From CAZISM01 sp964541895 (GTDB lineage Bacteria; Zhuqueibacterota; Zhuqueibacteria; Residuimicrobiales; Residuimicrobiaceae), in assembly GCA_964541895.1 (NCBI GenBank), contig CAZISM010000022.1, positions 1 through 57,570 of the forward strand: DNA of 57,570 nt, written 5' to 3'. Under the pieces are notes generated by a model, which worked only from the letters and a program-made list of their open reading frames with translations, searched no databases and was not told the origin of the DNA. The translations under genes were made by a program, and so were the position numbers. Shown in pieces: positions 8,012 through 16,576 of this stretch (position 1 is the first letter of the stretch; each line of letters opens with the position of its first letter).

Positions 8012-9034
8012 ATGATGATCACGATTCTGATGCTGGGATTTATTTTCGGTGCCATTCTCCAATATGCAGGATTGAACAAGTTTAATGTCATCAGCGGATT
8101 GGCTGTCAGAGAAAACCTGACAGTGGCAAAAGCAATTGCCCTGGCATTGGGAGCCGGTGCCATATTGCTGAATATCGAAATTGCCCTGGGCCTGGCCTCC
8201 TATCACGTCAAACCCTTTATCGCCGGAGGCTTGATCCTGGGTGGCCTGATTTTCGGAGCCGGCATGGCCATCCTCGGATACTGCCCTGGAACCCTGGCCA
8301 TATCTCTCGGCGAAGGTTCTCTCGATGCCCTTTTCGGCATCCTCGGCGGACTGCTGGGCGGATGGCTCTATACGATCCTGCTCCCCTCCCTGCAACCGCT
8401 TCTGGGACCCGACCTCGGTATGATGTCATTGAACTCCTGGCTGGGGACGGGAACTCTCTTTTTCATACTCCTTTTCATCATCGGCGCTGTTTTTATCAGC
8501 GCTGCTTTTATCCTGCAAAAATTTGATAAGGACAAAAGCCGGAAATGGATCTTTTCAGGCATAGCCCTGGCGGTTTTGAACGTAATCGTTTTTTCCACAG
8601 CCGTAGCGAATCGACCCATCGGCGCCTCGTCCACCTATCCTTATTCAGCAGATGTGATAGCAGGCCTCACCGATAACGCCTATTTTAATAAAATCAAACC
8701 AGCCGGTCAATGGGAATTGCTCTTTTTGACAGGGGCACTCTTGGCCGGATTGGTTATTTCTCTGATCAAAAAAGAGTTTAAATGGATTGTGCTGCACCGA
8801 AATTGGAAAAAATATAAAGGCGGCTCTGTAATCGGCAGAATGCTCTGGGCACTGTTCGGCGGATTTATCATGATCTTTGGGGCGAGGATGGCCGGCGGCT
8901 GCACCAGCGGGCATGTGGTCTCAGGCGGCATGCAGCTGGCGCTCAGCAGCTTAACCTTTGCGGTATTTGTATTTGCCGGACTTTTGCTCACAGGCCAGGT
9001 TTTCTACAAGAGAGGTAAAATTGCAGCCAACTGA
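8012..9034 (+). CDS. YeeE/YedE-family sulfur-compound transporter
   Basis: Polytopic inner-membrane protein of 340 residues, with about nine or ten hydrophobic segments. It fits the YeeE/YedE (TsuA-like) family, which imports thiosulfate or related sulfur species. The two signature cysteine motifs are present: GYCPGT with Cys91 and GGCTSGH with Cys297. These are the pore cysteines of the two pseudo-symmetric halves. Start ATG 8012 (MMITILMLGF) follows AAAGGAAAG and begins a membrane helix. The open frame reaches back to 7814 but would then translate part of the repeat element, so I reject the longer form. No YeeD/TusA-like partner gene is adjacent, which is unusual for the family. It is convergent with the sialidase-like gene at 9272. 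Confidence 0.88.
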   Translation: MMITILMLGFIFGAILQYAGLNKFNVISGLAVRENLTVAKAIALALGAGAILLNIEIALGLASYHVKPFIAGGLILGGLIFGAGMAILGYCPGTLAISLGEGSLDALFGILGGLLGGWLYTILLPSLQPLLGPDLGMMSLNSWLGTGTLFFILLFIIGAVFISAAFILQKFDKDKSRKWIFSGIALAVLNVIVFSTAVANRPIGASSTYPYSADVIAGLTDNAYFNKIKPAGQWELLFLTGALLAGLVISLIKKEFKWIVLHRNWKKYKGGSVIGRMLWALFGGFIMIFGARMAGGCTSGHVVSGGMQLALSSLTFAVFVFAGLLLTGQVFYKRGKIAAN

Positions 9035-9049
9035 TTCGTAACTCTGCTC

Positions 9050-9139
9050 TCCAGGTGTGGAACGCTCCGGGTATCCCGCTAGCCATTTGTAACCAGTTAT
9101 GGAACACCCGGGATTCAAGACACTTTTGCGGCAGTCTCC
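9050..9139 (+). repeat. Palindromic intergenic element, copy 4 (left part degraded)
   Basis: Only the right half is well kept: CTCCGGGTATCCCGCTAGCC at 9066-9085, then TAACCAGTTATGGAACACCC at 9090-9109, and the right terminal repeat TTTTGCGGCAGTCTC at 9124-9138. The left arm of the main hairpin is eroded. It lies between the convergent genes ending at 9034 and 9272. Confidence 0.7.
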
Positions 9140-9271
9140 AAAGGTCCGTCATCTTTTGTCCACGAAACAGCGGCAGGGCGAGCAACCAGGTTGCGCTGCA
9201 TTTTTAATTAAACCTTTTTATCTCAAAAATGGTTCCATCAGGAAACGCCCGCTTTCAATGGCCGTGCATTA

Positions 9272-10582
9272 CTATTGGCCGGGCCTTGCCGGTCTGGCAT
9301 CGTCCCACAGACGCTGCAACAGCTCGTCCGGGATGCGATGCACTCGCGCTATCGTTTTTTGGGTTTCCGTAATATACAATCCGTCATCCCAGACAAAATC
9401 CGGATAACTGAAGCGGACCTTTGGGTTTTCATCGTATAAAATCGCAACCGGTTTGCCCCAGCTGATAACCCTGCCGTCGGGACTGTCCATTTCCACACCA
9501 CCGAGAAGATAGGCCGGATTGCGGCCTTCATAGGTTTTACCGCCGTGGTTATGAAACCAGTAGATAAATCGGCCGGCGTACGGACCTTCTGTCAGCTTGC
9601 GCACAAAATTGGCAGCCCGCGGGTGATCGACGAATGTTCCATCCGGCCCATAGGTCATGAACGCCGGCGCACTCCACGTTTGGCCGTCATCATCGGAATA
9701 GGCGTGACAGGGATGCCCTGCCACGGTGCGATAGGTGCAGAACAGACGGCCGTCGGACAGGCTGGTGAGGTTGACCTCTTCCGCGATCGGACCCTCGGGA
9801 GATTTTAATCCCTCCTCCCCTTCGGGAAGCGTCTGCCAGACCAGGTTGGCCGGATCACGCTCGCTGTCGATGTTGCTGCAACGCAAAAACCAGGACTCGC
9901 TGACGGCAATAAAACTCTCACCCAATTTTCCGACTTTGGCAAATCCCAGATACATGGCGCCTTTATGCCGAATGGGTTTGCCTACACCCCAGAAAAAGCG
10001 GACACGACCCTGATAGGGATTGTTATGGTCGATGGTTGTTGCCCGTACCGGGATATACCAGCGCTGCAAAGACCACGTGCGTCCTCCATCATCAGAATAT
10101 TTGAGCGCATATTCACCGAGCGTATCCACCCGCTTCCTGGCATAATCGTCATCGGCCATCACCTCGCGCAGGTTCATCGCATTGTAGGTGTAAAAGACAT
10201 AGACCCGCCCGTAAGCTGTCAGAAACGGCATGCCCCACGACGCTTCCGGGCCGCTCGCCGGCTCAATGTCCACCAGGGGCGTCCAGGTCTTGCCGCGATC
10301 AGAGCTGGTGCACGAGACCACGTGCTGGCCGGTGTTGCCTTCCTCGCCCTTGCCCGTGGTCAGGGTGCAGAGCCAGGCGCCGTCTGGCATCTTGACGACG
10401 TAGGGTTGGTCGCAATAGCCCTCGGAAGGGATTTCCCATCCGGTTGTTATATCAATGGCCGGTGGTTGCTGTCGCTTTGCCGCTGCTAAAAGATCCTGGG
10501 CCTGCACAGTGAACGTGCTCCCCAGGATAACCAGAACGATGAGGAGATACAAACACCCCGAACTCTCATCTTTTATTTTCAC
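9272..10582 (-). CDS. Sialidase-superfamily exported protein with three Asp-boxes
   Basis: Protein of about 436 residues with an N-terminal signal peptide (hydrophobic residues about 10-30, cleavage near VQAQ). Three well-formed Asp-boxes, SSDRGKTW, SDDGGRTW and SDDDGQTW, mark a six-bladed sialidase-type propeller. No YRIP motif is present, so the sugar specificity is open. The chosen start is a GTG at 10580-10582, five bases after GGAG; another GTG two codons upstream overlaps that GGAG. The gene starts 27 bases after the stop of the esterase gene, so the two form an operon, and an esterase that removes acyl groups before an exo-glycosidase acts would make sense. It is the second of three sialidase-superfamily genes in the window. 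Confidence 0.8.
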   Translation of the reverse strand: MKIKDESSGCLYLLIVLVILGSTFTVQAQDLLAAAKRQQPPAIDITTGWEIPSEGYCDQPYVVKMPDGAWLCTLTTGKGEEGNTGQHVVSCTSSDRGKTWTPLVDIEPASGPEASWGMPFLTAYGRVYVFYTYNAMNLREVMADDDYARKRVDTLGEYALKYSDDGGRTWSLQRWYIPVRATTIDHNNPYQGRVRFFWGVGKPIRHKGAMYLGFAKVGKLGESFIAVSESWFLRCSNIDSERDPANLVWQTLPEGEEGLKSPEGPIAEEVNLTSLSDGRLFCTYRTVAGHPCHAYSDDDGQTWSAPAFMTYGPDGTFVDHPRAANFVRKLTEGPYAGRFIYWFHNHGGKTYEGRNPAYLLGGVEMDSPDGRVISWGKPVAILYDENPKVRFSYPDFVWDDGLYITETQKTIARVHRIPDELLQRLWDDARPARPGQ

Positions 10583-10609
10583 AGACACTCCGCTATGGTT
10601 TTTTTGGCG

Positions 10610-11638
10610 TTACGGTGCGACAGGTAATGAAAAATCAGGTGCCGGCTGTGCGGCGATGGCTTGCAGTCTCGCAAAACAGTAATCAACCAGCATCTCGTGG
10701 CCGCCGTCAAAAATGGTGAGCGAAACCTGTTTTGTTTTTCGCAAAAAAAACACCTCTCGATTCTCTATCCTTTGCATATTATCCCTGTTGGCAACGCCTC
10801 TCGTCAACAGGTCGACGATAGCTTGCTGGCTAACAACAGCGCCAGCATCATAGCATTTGGCAATTTTATTGAAAAAAAGAATAGAGTGCGAGATGGGAAT
10901 GCTGCCCGTATAGCCGTCATTCAAACCGGCATAGATTTCCAACAGACCTCTGGCTTGCGCCGGCATATCCCAGTGTAACGGTGATCGCGCTATGGCCTCT
11001 TTTTCATCCAGAGTGCCATTTTCAGAAATGCATTGCAGGATGTCGTTGCTGTATTTGGTTTGCCGCCGCTTGGATTGCCAGTACCACGCCAGCACATCGC
11101 TGAGCGGAGCCCAGGATAAAAACGCCCTGATCGTGTGACGCGTCTTCATATAGGTTCCCAGCACCGCATAGCCGCCGCCGGATACGCCAACCACAAAAAT
11201 GGCTTCAGGGTCAACCGCGCCGTGGTCAAGCGCATACTGGATGGCGTCGTCGATATCCGCCAGCGCTTTCGGGCTCAGGCAGGCTTCCCGGCTCCGATTC
11301 GGCCCGCGAAAATCAGGGTGGATATAGTTCCAGTCAGCGGCTTTGGCTTTGGCCGCGAGGGGATCCTCCTGCTGATAGGTTCCGGACCAGGTGTGCAGGC
11401 TCACCAGCAACGGCCGTTTTTCTGAAGCGGTGCCGGCATAAAAGAAAGCCGGCTGCCGGGCCGTGTCGACGCTGCTGGCGATGTGCACCACCGCAAATCC
11501 CGGCGGCCATCCCCGGTTGACGGTATCGTCCCATTTGCTCTTTGGCGAAACTGGCGTCGCGCTCATGCGAGGTGAACAGTTGAATGCCAAAATGCCACAT
11601 AGACCTGTCAGCCCTAGAACCACACACATTCTTTTCAT
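10610..11638 (-). CDS. Exported alpha/beta-hydrolase (S9/acetylesterase-like)
   Basis: Serine hydrolase of 342 residues. The nucleophile elbow GVSGGG puts the catalytic serine at about 153. The likely acid is Asp241 in GLNDGYTGS and the histidine is His314 in DGGHEMLVDY. Residues 1 to about 21 form a signal sequence; the cysteine at 21 (AFNC) could be lipidated, but the lipobox is weak. The overall pattern fits prolyl-oligopeptidase-like or acetyl-xylan-esterase-like hydrolases found beside glycosidases. It is the first gene of a two-gene operon with the downstream sialidase-superfamily gene, so I infer a role in deacylating the same glycan. A peptidase activity cannot be excluded. Confidence 0.8.
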   Translation of the reverse strand: MKRMCVVLGLTGLCGILAFNCSPRMSATPVSPKSKWDDTVNRGWPPGFAVVHIASSVDTARQPAFFYAGTASEKRPLLVSLHTWSGTYQQEDPLAAKAKAADWNYIHPDFRGPNRSREACLSPKALADIDDAIQYALDHGAVDPEAIFVVGVSGGGYAVLGTYMKTRHTIRAFLSWAPLSDVLAWYWQSKRRQTKYSNDILQCISENGTLDEKEAIARSPLHWDMPAQARGLLEIYAGLNDGYTGSIPISHSILFFNKIAKCYDAGAVVSQQAIVDLLTRGVANRDNMQRIENREVFFLRKTKQVSLTIFDGGHEMLVDYCFARLQAIAAQPAPDFSLPVAP

Positions 11639-11914
11639 CGCTTGCCTCTGATTGAAATCATGACCACATGATCCTGGACCAATATAGTTATTTCTCTCGC
11701 GGAGGTCAAGAGGTTATGCGGTGAGCATCTGCAAACAAACCGGCCACGGCGCGAAATCATCGCTATGCGGCTGAAATATTGCTCTCGCCCGACCGGAATG
11801 GTCGCCGCATTTCCCCCTTGCATATTATTGAACGGTTTACTACAATAGCTCCGAGACAAAGCCCAACGGTGATGCCGACAAACCAATAGAACCTGTTAGT
11901 GCTATCGAGGCAAA

Positions 11915-13462
11915 ATGAGAACAGTATGGATTTTGTGTATAGCCCTGGCCGCTTGCGCCAGTGAGCCGATTGAAAAAACTGCAAACGCCGGTTCCACTGG
12001 TTCTTCTGCAGCTGATACCGAAAAATACAATAAAATCCAATCGACGTTCGCATTGGTTGATAAACTATTTCTCGATCTGGCCGAAACGCAACACCTTCCC
12101 GGTTTAGCCTATGGCGTCCTGGTTGACGACCGGCTGGTCTATGCAGGTCACACCGGCATGAGTAATGTTGAGCGACATATTCCGGCTACTGAGCAGTCGC
12201 TGTTCCGCATCGCTTCCATGACTAAAAGTTTTGTCGCCATGGCGATTTTAATTCTGCGCGATCAGGGCCAACTCAACCTGGATGATCCGGCTGCCAGGTA
12301 CATTCCTGAATTAAATAAAAGTGTACCCTGGAGCAAAGATGCGGCCCCTATCACCATCCGCCATTTGCTGACACATTCTGCAGGATTTCCGGAAGACAAT
12401 CCCTGGGGCGATCGGCAGATGGCCGATAGCGAGGACGAATTCACCCGGTTGCTGAATGGCGGCCTGTCATTTTCGACTGCAGCAGGTACAGGATACGAAT
12501 ACAGCAATCTGGGGTTTGCGATACTGGGTCGAATCATTACACGTGTCAGCGGGCAGCCGTACCAGCAGTTCATAAACGATAAAATTCTGCTGCCGTTGAA
12601 GATGCACGACACGGTATGGGAATACAGCCAGGCCATTCCCGAACGGCTGGCGTTGGGCTATACCTGGAGCGAGCGCCAATGGATCAAGGTCCCCATGCTG
12701 CACGACGGCTCTTTTGGAGCCATCGGCGGCTTGATCACGTCTGTCCAGGATTTTGCCAAATATATGCAGCTGCAGTTGGCGGCCTGGCCGCCGCGGGATG
12801 ATGAAAACAGCAAAATTATATCCAGGAGCTCTTTGCGGGAAATGCAACAGTGCTGGCGCGTGTACAGCCAGGATCTATCGTTTACGACTGGCAATGGCAA
12901 ACCTTGCCCGATGGTAAACGGCTATGGGTACGGCTTGCGCTGGGTGATGGATTGCCAGAACCGAATCGTCATCGGCCACGGTGGCGGACTACCGGGTTTC
13001 GGCAGTCATTGGCGCATCATGCCGGATTTCGGTATCGGCGTGGTGGTGCTGGCCAACAAGACCTATGCCGACCTCGGTAAAACCTGCTACGCTGTTCTCG
13101 ATACAGTGATTACGCTGGCCGGATTGCAGCCGCACAAGCCGGCGATTTCGTCCATATTGCAGCGGCGAAAGATTGACTTGTTAAAGGTGTTGCCGGAATG
13201 GAAAATCGCCGACGCTGAACCCTTTGCCGAAAATTTCTTTCTCGATTTTTCCATCGATTCCCTGCGTCAGCAGTTTGGCCGCCTGTATCGGCAGGCCGGC
13301 AAAGTAAACAGGATTGGCGATATCACGCCACGCAATCAGTTGCGCGGCAGTTTTATCATATATGGAGAACTCGCAAATATCGATCTGTTTTTTACACTCT
13401 CTCCAGAGAATCCTGCACGGATTCAGCACCTGGAGTTCAGAATTCTATCCGCCCGAAAATAG
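11915..13462 (+). CDS. Class C beta-lactamase-like serine hydrolase, probable lipoprotein
   Basis: Protein of 515 residues of the beta-lactamase/transpeptidase-like (AmpC, EstB, PbpX) superfamily. The catalytic motifs are SMTK (Ser101-Lys104), YSN (196-198) and HGGG (355-358), the last replacing the KTG of true beta-lactamases. That replacement is common in esterases and D-aminopeptidases of this fold. Residues 8-14 (CIALAAC) fit a lipobox with Cys14, so it is probably anchored in a membrane facing the periplasm. A C-terminal extension of about 100 residues after the catalytic domain looks beta-rich. CGAGG lies five bases before the ATG. It stands alone between divergent and convergent neighbours. 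The substrate is unknown. Confidence 0.85.
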   Translation: MRTVWILCIALAACASEPIEKTANAGSTGSSAADTEKYNKIQSTFALVDKLFLDLAETQHLPGLAYGVLVDDRLVYAGHTGMSNVERHIPATEQSLFRIASMTKSFVAMAILILRDQGQLNLDDPAARYIPELNKSVPWSKDAAPITIRHLLTHSAGFPEDNPWGDRQMADSEDEFTRLLNGGLSFSTAAGTGYEYSNLGFAILGRIITRVSGQPYQQFINDKILLPLKMHDTVWEYSQAIPERLALGYTWSERQWIKVPMLHDGSFGAIGGLITSVQDFAKYMQLQLAAWPPRDDENSKIISRSSLREMQQCWRVYSQDLSFTTGNGKPCPMVNGYGYGLRWVMDCQNRIVIGHGGGLPGFGSHWRIMPDFGIGVVVLANKTYADLGKTCYAVLDTVITLAGLQPHKPAISSILQRRKIDLLKVLPEWKIADAEPFAENFFLDFSIDSLRQQFGRLYRQAGKVNRIGDITPRNQLRGSFIIYGELANIDLFFTLSPENPARIQHLEFRILSARK

Positions 13463-13544
13463 GTCGGCTCAGGCCACGCCAGGCACGTCAGCCACCCGAT
13501 TTACTATCCTTGGCGATCATGCAGCTATGCCCCATGGCCGGTCA

Positions 13545-14420
13545 TCAACTATTTCTGTAATATCGGCTTACTTCTTCAGCTCTTTCAGTGACCAATTCAT
13601 TACCCCATGCAGACCGATGCAGCGGCACCAGCAATTCCTTATTCGGACGTTCCAGGCTCCAGCTCGAATCCGATTTTCGTTTGCTCATTAAAAGCTCCAG
13701 CGCTCTGGCTATTTTCGGAGATTGGACGCGCTCCCGTTTCAACAGCCAGAGAATTTCCAGAAAATCGGCCCGGTACATATTGGGAAAAGTCAGAAAGGGA
13801 ATGCTTTTGGCAAGGTATTCCGAAGCCTGGTGCGATCGAAAACACACCTCGTGCAGCAGTATGAAATCGACACACTTTGCGGCAAGTTGCTTCGCACGCC
13901 TGGATCGTTGACGTAGTGGAATAAAGGACAAACCCTTTAGCAGTTTGACGACGCCCCAGTAGCAGGTATGCTTGCCGTAACAGCTCTTGTTCGAACAGTA
14001 TGGGAAAGCGGACGGCGTTTTAAAGTCACCGTCATCGAACCGTTGATATTCATTGAAAAAATCGATGATGCGTTCTGTGACGGCACGCTTTTCCCATCGG
14101 AAATATCCATGCAAATACAACATATTGCCGTTCAAACAGGGAATGGGGAAATGGCTTTTTCCGATCGAATAGATCCCGGCGCTATGGTCGATAAAATGGT
14201 TAGAGATGATGTTCAGCGGCTTGTGATAGTATGTGCCGCGAACAGGCGCCTGGATTTCCGCTAACGTGACCAGCGTCCAAAGTGTCGATTTAAAATTAGG
14301 CACATAATAGTTGAGATCCGGATAATATTTGTCGTCGGCTGTCAGAACATTCCAGCAACCGTTCCGATCCTGCTGAGCAAGGATCTGTTTTATATATTCT
14401 GCTTTCCAATCTGAACGCAT
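13545..14420 (-). CDS. Alpha/alpha-toroid protein, prenyltransferase/terpene-cyclase-like
   Basis: Protein of 291 residues made of repeated helical pairs. The start at 14418-14420 (MRSDWKAEYIK) follows AGGTGAG and puts the conserved QDRNGCWN segment at residues 17-24. This resembles the QW-type motif of squalene-hopene cyclase and prenyltransferase toroids; KSDSSWSLERP near the end is a second such repeat. A cysteine cluster (Cys95, Cys142, Cys147, Cys153, with YCSNKSCYGKHTC) could bind a metal. There is no signal peptide. Proteins of this type are common but uncharacterised. The start lies 44 bases from the end of the propeller gene on the same strand, so the two may be co-transcribed. The frame continues 180 bases upstream into that gene, which I reject as coding. 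Confidence 0.7.
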   Translation of the reverse strand: MRSDWKAEYIKQILAQQDRNGCWNVLTADDKYYPDLNYYVPNFKSTLWTLVTLAEIQAPVRGTYYHKPLNIISNHFIDHSAGIYSIGKSHFPIPCLNGNMLYLHGYFRWEKRAVTERIIDFFNEYQRFDDGDFKTPSAFPYCSNKSCYGKHTCYWGVVKLLKGLSFIPLRQRSRRAKQLAAKCVDFILLHEVCFRSHQASEYLAKSIPFLTFPNMYRADFLEILWLLKRERVQSPKIARALELLMSKRKSDSSWSLERPNKELLVPLHRSAWGNELVTERAEEVSRYYRNS

Positions 14421-14464
14421 AGACTCACCTGGCCTCCGTGTAAAAAGTAAATCTGACAAATTGG

Positions 14465-16171
14465 TTATCGAATCACGCACAGCCGGCAAACGTGATGAGA
14501 TATCTGCCGTTCGGTCGCGGCATGTATCCGACAGAAATAAATACCACTGGCCACCTTGACTCCGCTGTCGTCCTTTCCGTCCCAGCACTGCCAGTGCCAA
14601 CCCGCTTCCCTTTTATCGTTGACCAATTGGCGTATGCGCTGGCCTGAAGAGTTGAAAATTACCAGGTCGACAAAGCTGGGCGCAGCCAGACGGTAGCATA
14701 GAGTTGTGGTCGGATTGAACGGATTGGGATAGTTCGAGTAGAGTTGTACATTTTGCGGCTGCGCGGCACCATAGTCGGCCACAGCTTGCGCTGACGCGCC
14801 GGCCATGCCGGCATTGGCATTATCGTGTCTGAATTTTGGCCACGCTGATTTCGCCAGGCCCTGACTGCCGGTATTAAGGGCGAGCAACGCATAATGAACC
14901 GGATCAATTTTTTCATGGGTGGCCACGTACAAAGTGCCGTCATCGGCCAGAGCTGGAGATCCGTAATGCAGAGATGAGACATCTTCAATCCATGCCACCT
15001 GGCCATCGGGATTCATGGCATACAGCAAACCAAGTTCATTGCCGAAATAGATGCGACCGTTCGCATCGATGGCCGGTGAATTGTAAATATCAGGCGGATG
15101 TTGCTGCGCTGAAGGATGATCTTTGACATCATTAAACGTGTCATACTTCCACTTGATCTGCCCAGCCGGCGAAATAGCGAAAAACCATGCCGGTCTATTC
15201 AGCGGATGATGGGTCGTGCCGATGTACAGCGTTCCATCGGCGCCGATGGACGGCGAGGCTTCGGCCCACAATTGCATCTGCAGCGACCATTTGAGTGAAC
15301 CATCCGGATAGAGTGCCAGGAGCTTGGCCTCTTGGGAGGCCGCGGTCCAATCGCTAGTGTCTGCGTAATTTTCATAGCGCCCGATAGCCGAATAGATGGT
15401 GCCGTCCCCGCCTATCACCGCTGCCGCATAGCCACCCAAATCATGTGTGCGCCATTTCAGCGTGCCCTGCGGGCTAAATGCATATAGCCCACCCTCCACT
15501 TGCGTGCGGCCACGTCCCCCCTGCATGGTGTTTACATAGATGGTGCCATCCGCAGCAATCGTTGGTGCGCTGCGTTGATTGCCAATCGCATCTATTGCCC
15601 CTGCCGGGTTGATCTGATCGACGAGTGGAAAATCATATTTCCACTTTATCGTGCCGCCGGAATCGAGAGCAAACAGACTATAGCGTCCAATTGCATATAT
15701 CGTACCGTCTCCGGCGATGGCCGGAGTAAAGCCGGAATTGGGGTGTTCGGGCAGCCATCCTATGCGTTCGAATTTCCACCTGAGTTGTCCCAGAGCATTG
15801 AACGAATACAGCGCCGCATCCATACGGTCTGCGCTGTTGCCGTTGCCGGCCATAAAGTACAGGTTTTGATTTTGATCGAGTGCGATGCTCGAATGGACGG
15901 ACCGGCCCAGAGCAACTTGCCATTTCAGAGTGCCGTCCCTGTGTACGGCATAGATTCCGTTAGTCGGCAGGCTGGTATCGCTCATGCCTGTGCCGATATA
16001 CACGGTGCCATCCAAACCGATGCTGGGGGATTGAACGCGTGTCTTGTCGATAAAAAAAGCCCAGCGGCGATGCGAGGTGCCGGGCTGCGGATAGGCCAAA
16101 AAAGGAAGCAACAAAACGGCGGAAGCAATCCCCAGAGCTACAAATTCAAATTTTCGGGATCTGAAAACCAT
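14465..16171 (-). CDS. Exported PQQ-like beta-propeller protein with type IX sorting domain
   Basis: Protein of 568 residues. Start ATG at 16169-16171 follows AAGGAGATGG and gives a signal peptide (hydrophobic residues about 10-27). Residues about 40-460 consist of repeats of the type SPSIGADGTLYIGT followed by LYALNPDGxxKW, which is a PQQ-like or Kelch-like propeller with at least eight units. The C-terminal 90 residues begin with NYPNPFNPTTTL and contain GWHWQCWDGKDDSG and ASGIYFCRI, the FlgD-Ig-like/type A sorting domain that targets proteins to the type IX secretion system. It is therefore probably secreted and fixed to the cell surface. It is divergent from the second sorting-domain protein. 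It has no evident catalytic residues and may bind ligands or act structurally. Confidence 0.85.
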   Translation of the reverse strand: MVFRSRKFEFVALGIASAVLLLPFLAYPQPGTSHRRWAFFIDKTRVQSPSIGLDGTVYIGTGMSDTSLPTNGIYAVHRDGTLKWQVALGRSVHSSIALDQNQNLYFMAGNGNSADRMDAALYSFNALGQLRWKFERIGWLPEHPNSGFTPAIAGDGTIYAIGRYSLFALDSGGTIKWKYDFPLVDQINPAGAIDAIGNQRSAPTIAADGTIYVNTMQGGRGRTQVEGGLYAFSPQGTLKWRTHDLGGYAAAVIGGDGTIYSAIGRYENYADTSDWTAASQEAKLLALYPDGSLKWSLQMQLWAEASPSIGADGTLYIGTTHHPLNRPAWFFAISPAGQIKWKYDTFNDVKDHPSAQQHPPDIYNSPAIDANGRIYFGNELGLLYAMNPDGQVAWIEDVSSLHYGSPALADDGTLYVATHEKIDPVHYALLALNTGSQGLAKSAWPKFRHDNANAGMAGASAQAVADYGAAQPQNVQLYSNYPNPFNPTTTLCYRLAAPSFVDLVIFNSSGQRIRQLVNDKREAGWHWQCWDGKDDSGVKVASGIYFCRIHAATERQISHHVCRLCVIR

Positions 16172-16576
16172 GCCATCTCCTTGCCACACGTGAATCGCCA
16201 TGCGGTGACTAATGATGTACTGCTTCGCACTAAATTTAGCGTATTCCTTTTTCGCTGGCAAGCTCTTTTATCAAAAGGGGCGATTCTTTCACAATGGCTG
16301 TTGGTGATAATGTTCACATTGCGAGAGGCCGGAGTGGGGCAAAATATCCAGTTCAGGCATGGTTTTTTCTTGCATAACACGCTATTTTGCTGTAAACTGA
16401 ATTATCGCATATTACCCTTCAGGAATAGCCATAACAGGACGGCCAGGAGATACCATTTCCTGCAGCTACGGACAGGTTGGCCTATTCAGTTTGCGCCTGC
16501 GCCGGTTTTAGGCAGCCTCTTCGATCGCCCTGAAAATGGATGGCAGCTCACCATGAATCCACGCCGGGAGAAAGTC
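16172..16576. other. Divergent intergenic region between two secreted propeller genes
   Basis: These 405 bases separate the starts of two divergent type IX cargo genes and probably carry both promoters. The segment 16360-16420 is AT-rich. No repeat element, RNA gene or strong palindrome is visible. An open frame on the plus strand runs through this region into the gene at 16577 but has no ribosome binding site of its own. Confidence 0.4.

Noticed and set aside
16350..16400. Possible sigma-54 promoter (GGCATGG ... TTGCAT)
   Set aside because: The spacing between the GG and GC elements does not match the required 10 bases.
15500..16576. Upstream extension of the large surface protein frame
   Set aside because: It overlaps the divergent propeller gene on the other strand; the ATG at 16577 has GGGAG upstream and starts a signal peptide.
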